From: Chengkuizengella axinellae
GTDB lineage: Bacteria > Bacillota > Bacilli > Paenibacillales > KCTC-33759
Assembly (NCBI RefSeq): GCF_030730905.1
Contig: NZ_JAVAMP010000023.1
Span: 1 to 45,391, forward strand
Reading direction: 5' to 3'
DNA: 45,391 nt
The notes below the pieces were generated by a model. That model saw only the letters and a list, made by a program, of their open reading frames with translations. It did not search any database and was not told the origin of the DNA. Shown in pieces: positions 41,553-45,391 of the stretch. Within the stretch, counting starts at the first letter, position 1, and each line of letters opens with the position of its first letter. A program made the position numbers and the translations under genes.

Positions 41553-41955
41553 GAATTTTTATTATCTGATTGCTGGCGTTCTTGCGATGCTGGTTGCCGT
41601 CACGCATGCATGGAACGGGCATTCCACTGTGCTGCCGATGCTCGACATTAGGGCGATATCCATGGATTCTCGAGTGGTATTCACGTATGTTTGGCACATT
41701 ATAACGGCGGAAAATCTGGTTTTCGGCATCGCATTCATTTACATGTCATTCCAAAGTGAGCGATCGAAGATCCGTTTTGCCGTATGGATGATCTCGGCGA
41801 TCCTGATCGTGCGACTGATGGTCATTCTAGGTGTAACGGCATTACTTGACGTATTGGCTCTTACGGATACGATTATAGATTCGATTGCCATAGTAATCTA
41901 TGTTGCCTTGATCATACTAGGCACAACAATGAAGAAAAAACAGGCCGATGGTTAA
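41533..41955 (+). CDS. four-helix membrane protein in the MerR operon
   Basis: About 140 residues and four membrane helices (roughly L-I-A-G-V-L-A-M-L-V-A, V-W-H-I-I-T-A-E-N-L-V-F-G, A-V-W-M-I-S-A-I-L-I-V and I-D-S-I-A-I-V-I-Y-V-A-L). No transport or catalytic motif is seen beyond His and Asn in the first loop (H-A-W-N-G-H). GTG at 41533 follows TGGAGGG closely; an in-frame ATG at 41506 has a worse site. It overlaps the MerR gene, so coupling is likely. The sequence is clearly more GC-rich than the flanks. It could be a small-molecule exporter accessory or sensor; the function is unknown. Confidence 0.75.
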   Translation: MINIKVRNFYYLIAGVLAMLVAVTHAWNGHSTVLPMLDIRAISMDSRVVFTYVWHIITAENLVFGIAFIYMSFQSERSKIRFAVWMISAILIVRLMVILGVTALLDVLALTDTIIDSIAIVIYVALIILGTTMKKKQADG

Positions 41956-42150
41956 CACTACAGTAACAGATAAGTCGAATGTGGCTAAAAATAAAGTCAC
42001 GATATTTGTAAATAAGATGCGATACATTTGTTTATGAAGTGTGGAGCAATGAAACTGCCCATCAAGTGTGCAAAGATTATTGTGGGTATGGAGAGAATCA
42101 GCACCTTGAAGCCAGTGGGAGGAAAGGGGATTTACTAGTATTCAGCGTAT

Positions 42151-42184
42151 GGCGCTTTTCTCTAACAGAGAAGCGTCTTTCTTT
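42151..42184 (+). terminator. hairpin at the end of the MerR patch
   Basis: GGCGCTTTTCTCT (42151-42163) pairs with AGAGAAGCGTC (42167-42177) with a bulge, followed by TTTCTTT. Its right arm is part of repeat copy 2. Confidence 0.65.
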
Positions 42185-42201
42185 ATGAATGGGGCCATAT
42201 T
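42167..42201 (+). repeat. 35-bp direct repeat, copy 2
   Basis: Same orientation as copy 1 at 40902, 31 of 35 identical, including all of TTTATGAATGGGGCCA. The two copies bracket the GC-richer MerR/membrane-protein patch. Confidence 0.8.
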
Positions 42202-42645
42202 GTGGAAGATCAATTCATATAAAATGAAATTTAATCCTTTGATGACAAACAAACTATTAGAGGTTGCTTGGTCTTATGCATGAGTGTTCCTGCTATCATA
42301 GATGTTTGGTAATGACATTCAAATAGCTTACGAGTTTTATATGTTTATGATTGCACCACTTCGGGCATGTGTATCAGTCGTTCCAACGTTTAAAAAATTG
42401 GAGGAGAGAAAAAGAAGAAAGAATTGATCATACAAGGAGGGATGAGAAGATAAAATAAGAAGCAATAATAATATTTTAAAGCTTTTTAAAGGATTTATGT
42501 TTAAGTCTTCTCAGAAAATAATTTAACAACTCTATATTATAATTATTCATTTAATAATTCGGGATAAAATATAATCAACTAATTTAATATTTTACCCCAA
42601 TTTGGCAGTTAGAATTGGAATAACTTTATTTCATTTCTGAACTTT

Positions 42646-43728
42646 TTAATTGTCTTTTTTTATTTCATTTTTTACAACATGAATATTATTGATAAAGTTT
42701 CCTTCTATCGTATCAACAAGCAATTCCATTTGTTGCGATTCTACATCATACGCAGCTATCCCTCGATGTTCATCTACTATAGAAATTCCATATATTTTCT
42801 TTCCATCTGAGGAATAATCAGAACTATGTGACCTTAATCGTTGGGCAGTCCATGTATCTAAAGCTGATTCACCTGTTTTAATGTTATATTCGTATATCAT
42901 GGAAGGTTCTTTACTATTATTGTATTTCTTGTCAGCTAATGCGGTTATTTTCTCTCCATTTGTCATGATGGATCTGATATGCCAGTTTTCTGCAAATATT
43001 TCTTTAGTATTTTGTAAATCATAATCAACTTGATATATTGTATATTTCTCCATTTGATAATTACCATTTCCTTGAGTTTTAAAACTTTCATCCCTATCCG
43101 CCATTGAAAAAGCACTAATAAATACCTTTTTATTTATTTTATCTACAGCAATACTAGCTACAGAGTTATCCTCGTCCTTTCTCCAAAAAGTAATTTCATT
43201 GGTTTTTTTATCTATAGATCCGAGTTTATCTTCTCTTTCATTTTTTCTTGCAGCGACTATAAAGATTTGATCTTCCACTGGAATGATACGATTGACTGCA
43301 AAGAGTTGATCCGTTAATTGAGTCTCTATCCCCGTTTTTAAATCGGTAGTAAAAATTTGGTCACCGTAACTATCTTCTGTATGAACTCGTTTCACATAAT
43401 ACACTACATTATTTTTTCGATCAAAATATCCAAGTGAGTATTGCGCCGATGTTTCAAAATCAAATACTTTTTTTGTTGTTTCACCGTCTGGGTCAAAGTG
43501 CCAAATTTGAGTAGTCATGCCGTTATCGGCGTTTACCCCGTTATTATATCCAGTTACAGTTGCTGAGATGTAGTCTTCTTCTAATTGCTCTTGTTTATTG
43601 CTTTCTTCCTGTGAATGACTATCTTCTTTTATTTGAGTTTTACTAACTTCTTCGTTGTCTTTTTCACAAGCTACAACAAAACTAATCATTATAAATATGG
43701 ATAATAATAACAGTTGTGTTTTTTTCAT
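42646..43728 (-). CDS. lipoprotein, probable beta-propeller
   Basis: A 360-residue lipoprotein (lipobox F-V-V-A-C near residue 21) with an acidic Glu/Gln/Ser-rich linker to about residue 55. Repeated strand pairs follow with Y-D-R-K-N-N-V-V-Y-Y, T-D-L-K-T-G-I-E-T, I-D-K-K-T-N-E-I, I-Y-E-Y-N-I-K-T-G-E and Y-S-S-D-G-K-K-I-Y-G, suggesting a TolB/WD40-like propeller. The binding partner is unknown. ACAAGGATT lies just before the ATG. It shares orientation with the secreted-protein gene upstream, but a 12-bp palindrome at 43798 separates them. Confidence 0.83.
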   Translation of the reverse strand: MKKTQLLLLSIFIMISFVVACEKDNEEVSKTQIKEDSHSQEESNKQEQLEEDYISATVTGYNNGVNADNGMTTQIWHFDPDGETTKKVFDFETSAQYSLGYFDRKNNVVYYVKRVHTEDSYGDQIFTTDLKTGIETQLTDQLFAVNRIIPVEDQIFIVAARKNEREDKLGSIDKKTNEITFWRKDEDNSVASIAVDKINKKVFISAFSMADRDESFKTQGNGNYQMEKYTIYQVDYDLQNTKEIFAENWHIRSIMTNGEKITALADKKYNNSKEPSMIYEYNIKTGESALDTWTAQRLRSHSSDYSSDGKKIYGISIVDEHRGIAAYDVESQQMELLVDTIEGNFINNIHVVKNEIKKDN

Positions 43729-43797
43729 AATCCTTGTCTTTCTCCAATCTTTTATAGTAGGTTAAATAATTAAGTCTTTAAAATTTTTGTTGAACTT

Positions 43798-43828
43798 CGC
43801 ATACAATATGTGGTAGATATTGTATGCG
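43798..43828. repeat. perfect 12-bp inverted repeat without U run
   Basis: CGCATACAATAT / ATATTGTATGCG with a seven-base GTGGTAG spacer, in the 220-bp gap between two minus-strand genes. The minus strand has only a diffuse T-rich tail 15 bases on, so it may be a weak terminator or a regulator site. Confidence 0.7.
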
Positions 43829-43949
43829 AGATTAGTATAACTTGTATTTAGGTTTTAATTCTAAATAAATATATTTACAAATTCTAATGGAAGAATTACG
43901 GATGAAGTATTAAACTATTTTGCACATTTAGAGTTATTAAAGATCATTT

Positions 43950-44768
43950 TTAGTATTCATAATAATATCTACCTGGAAAAGATAAATAATCATCATACAT
44001 ATATCCAAAGAACTGGTTATTATAACCCCAGAAATAAATATCTAGAACAGCATGGGGAAGAGTTCCAATATCATTCTTATACACAACTTTAAAAATATTC
44101 GTGTCTAATGCTCTAGCATCAATTGGAGTATTGTGATTTGGATTGTCATACTCCCATTTTGTAGCAACATCACCTGCTTCTAAGATTTTACCACTAGAAC
44201 CTCTTCCTTCATCATTGCTGCCACCTACGCCAGCTCTAAAAACTGTAAATGTCCCTTCTCCAAGAACACTACCACTAGTTATTGTAATTTTTTGGTCACC
44301 GTCGTATTCATATGTTCCAATCTGCGCACGTTCACCTACTCCTGGATAATCGTGGGTTTTTAATGGGACTCTGACTTCGGTGCCATCTGGGTTTAAAATA
44401 TGACTGATTTTACCGTCAGAGCCATAGGTCACTTTCATTCCCGGAAAAGGTGTGGGTAGTACAGTTTCTACTTTGTAATGGGGCAAATCTTTAGCTTCTT
44501 CTTTAATTTTTTTAACTTTAGCTTCTAATTCTGCTATCTCCTCGTCAGATAATACAATTCCAAGTTCAATTGGATCATTGGATTCAATTCCAACTTTAAG
44601 TTGAATAGGCTGCCTATCTTCTACTTGAATAGATAAATCCTCATCAAAAGTAATGATTGTATTTGGTTCCATCTTATCTGGTATAGTTATAGAATTATTT
44701 ATAGCATAGACATTGGTAATAGAAAGAAATAAACCGATCGCAACAACCAAACTTAAAGCTTTTTTCAT
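43950..44768 (-). CDS. secreted protein with possible double-psi-barrel-like C-terminus
   Basis: A 272-residue protein with a clear signal peptide (1-22, ending V-Y-A). A helical charged segment (about 75-98) links to a C-terminal domain (about 100-270). That domain has T-Y-E-Y-D-G-D-Q-K-I-T-I-T-S-G, I-L-E-A-G-D-V-A-T-K and A-R-A-L-D-T-N-I-F-K-V-V-Y-K-N-D, then L-P-H-A-V-L-D-I-Y-F-W. The G-D-V-A-T-K / A-L-D / V-L-D-I spacing recalls RlpA- or expansin-like barrels, but I cannot confirm this. GAGGTGAAT precedes the ATG. The function is unknown, probably in the cell wall. Confidence 0.75.
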   Translation of the reverse strand: MKKALSLVVAIGLFLSITNVYAINNSITIPDKMEPNTIITFDEDLSIQVEDRQPIQLKVGIESNDPIELGIVLSDEEIAELEAKVKKIKEEAKDLPHYKVETVLPTPFPGMKVTYGSDGKISHILNPDGTEVRVPLKTHDYPGVGERAQIGTYEYDGDQKITITSGSVLGEGTFTVFRAGVGGSNDEGRGSSGKILEAGDVATKWEYDNPNHNTPIDARALDTNIFKVVYKNDIGTLPHAVLDIYFWGYNNQFFGYMYDDYLSFPGRYYYEY

Positions 44769-45391
44769 GAATTATTCACCTCATATTATATTATTATTTT
44801 CAGTTTTTTAGTAGGTAAACCAATAAACCTAATCCATTATTTTGTAGATTATCAAATTTACTAATCTCTAGTTATCTTTGAAAATCTAAAAAAAAAGGAG
44901 AAATTCTTTTCTCGATTCACCTCCTCTTCTTTTTTTAATTAAATGGAAGAGTTAGCCTAAGATATTCCACTGTTACAAATAAATACATTTATTCCACTTT
45001 AAGGTATCTATTATATTACAGATTTTATAATTAGTATAGTCCTATGTAATAAATACTAATTTTCACAATTATAAGAAAATTAAATATATTAAATGAAAAA
45101 GAAACCATATTTTGTCCCTTAATACAAATCTATTATTTTTAATCCCCACTATATAGTGGAAAACGTATGACAAATTTCAGTGTTTCTGACCTACGAGGAA
45201 TAGACTATTTTGTTTTGTTTTGATTCTTTTATTTTTATGTTCGCACGATCTATAGACTGGCTCCTTTCAGTTAGCTTATTTTCATGTTATTTCATATTAC
45301 AAACCTATTTTATTGGATATGCACATGAGGGAAACCCTTACTACAGGGCGTCGAAAATGATAGGTGTTATTCCTTATCCAATCTTCCACAA
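44769..45391. other. 620-bp gene-free end of the window
   Basis: No frame of useful length with a ribosome site was seen on either strand. It holds an orphan minus-strand terminator (44888-44913). Toward the end is a less AT-rich part (45290-45391) that could be the edge of a gene or element continuing outside the window. Confidence 0.5.
44888..44913 (-). terminator. orphan minus-strand terminator
   Basis: GAGAAA (44898-44903) / TTTCTC (44908-44913) with a four-base loop, and on the minus strand a run of about nine T. No minus-strand gene ends here within the window. Confidence 0.6.

Larger units (their letters stand above)
41956..42645. other. 690-bp stretch with remnants and a repeat, no intact gene
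   Basis: A frame near 42010-42183 reads C-D-T-F-V-Y-E-V-W-S-N-E-T-A-H-Q, like a fragment of an antibiotic-biosynthesis-monooxygenase domain, without a start. Copy 2 of the direct repeat follows. A 41-codon frame at 42302-42427 has no ribosome site. An isolated strong SD with a four-codon frame lies near 42435. It looks like decayed accessory DNA. Confidence 0.5.

Noticed and set aside
40184-42201. Integron attC array or complete insertion sequence
   Set aside because: No integrase or transposase gene is present and the repeats lack the R'/R'' core triplets of attC sites.
42302-42427. A 41-codon plus-strand frame with a Lys/Arg-rich tail
   Set aside because: TAG lies directly before the ATG, there is no ribosome site and no family resemblance.
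1-45391. CRISPR arrays, rRNA and tRNA genes
   Set aside because: No regularly spaced repeats and no recognisable rRNA or tRNA sequence were found on reading either strand.

Overview
The window looks like chromosome of a low-GC, AT-rich Gram-positive rod of the Bacillales, perhaps a Paenibacillaceae-type organism. The grounds are AGGAGG-type ribosome binding sites, several TTG and GTG starts fixed by them, many hairpin + U-run terminators, lipoprotein and Sec signal peptides, SLH and SH3-like cell-wall modules, and genes typical of spore formers. No rRNA, tRNA, CRISPR array or complete insertion sequence was seen. Genus-level placement is inference only.

Region by region. 0-5.4 kb: two secreted enzymes, a GH18-type glycosidase with six N-terminal repeats and a thermolysin-family (M4) protease with PPC and CUB-like C-terminal domains. 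5.4-9.6 kb (minus): a CaCA-type cation exchanger and a two-gene FtsX/LolD-type ABC transporter. 9.9-12.7 kb: an SRPBCC (AHSA1) protein, a divergent adenylosuccinate synthetase and a head-to-head LysR regulator. 12.7-15.4 kb (minus): an SLH glucosaminidase and an esterase. 15.5-17.2 kb: a membrane protein of unknown family and two small unknown proteins that converge on a structured 3' RNA segment.

17.2-29.2 kb is a redox and probably copper-linked envelope island. It holds two multicopper oxidases, a cupredoxin lipoprotein, a Tat-type Rieske protein, a membrane rhodanese, a His-rich DUF2933-like protein, a BNR-propeller membrane protein, a Met/Gly-rich membrane protein, a SHOCT protein and an OmpR-type two-component system. 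Five promoters in this island, including that of the sensor kinase, carry the same element: a TCAAA-type half followed one helical turn later by TTCTGCACAAT. This suggests a local autoregulated regulon. An HxlR regulator and a quinone reductase lie inside the island, with a TACTTAC/GTAAGTA operator-like palindrome in a 680-bp stretch without a gene.

29.3-32.7 kb is the most unusual part. Two paralogous, signal-less, internally duplicated beta-rich proteins flank a signal-less matrixin-like zinc protease. They are followed by two overlapping small genes that resemble the two halves of a split sigma factor, as in SigO/RsoA of Bacillus subtilis. 32.7-40.1 kb holds an LVIVD-repeat protein, a 5'-truncated aminotransferase, leucine dehydrogenase, a repeat-bearing lipoprotein, an unknown protein and succinate-semialdehyde dehydrogenase. 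40.1-42.6 kb is an accessory patch: an Imm5-like protein, then a MerR/membrane-protein pair with higher GC, bracketed by 35-bp direct repeats (31/35 identical). 42.6-45.4 kb holds two secreted or lipid-anchored proteins and a gene-free end.
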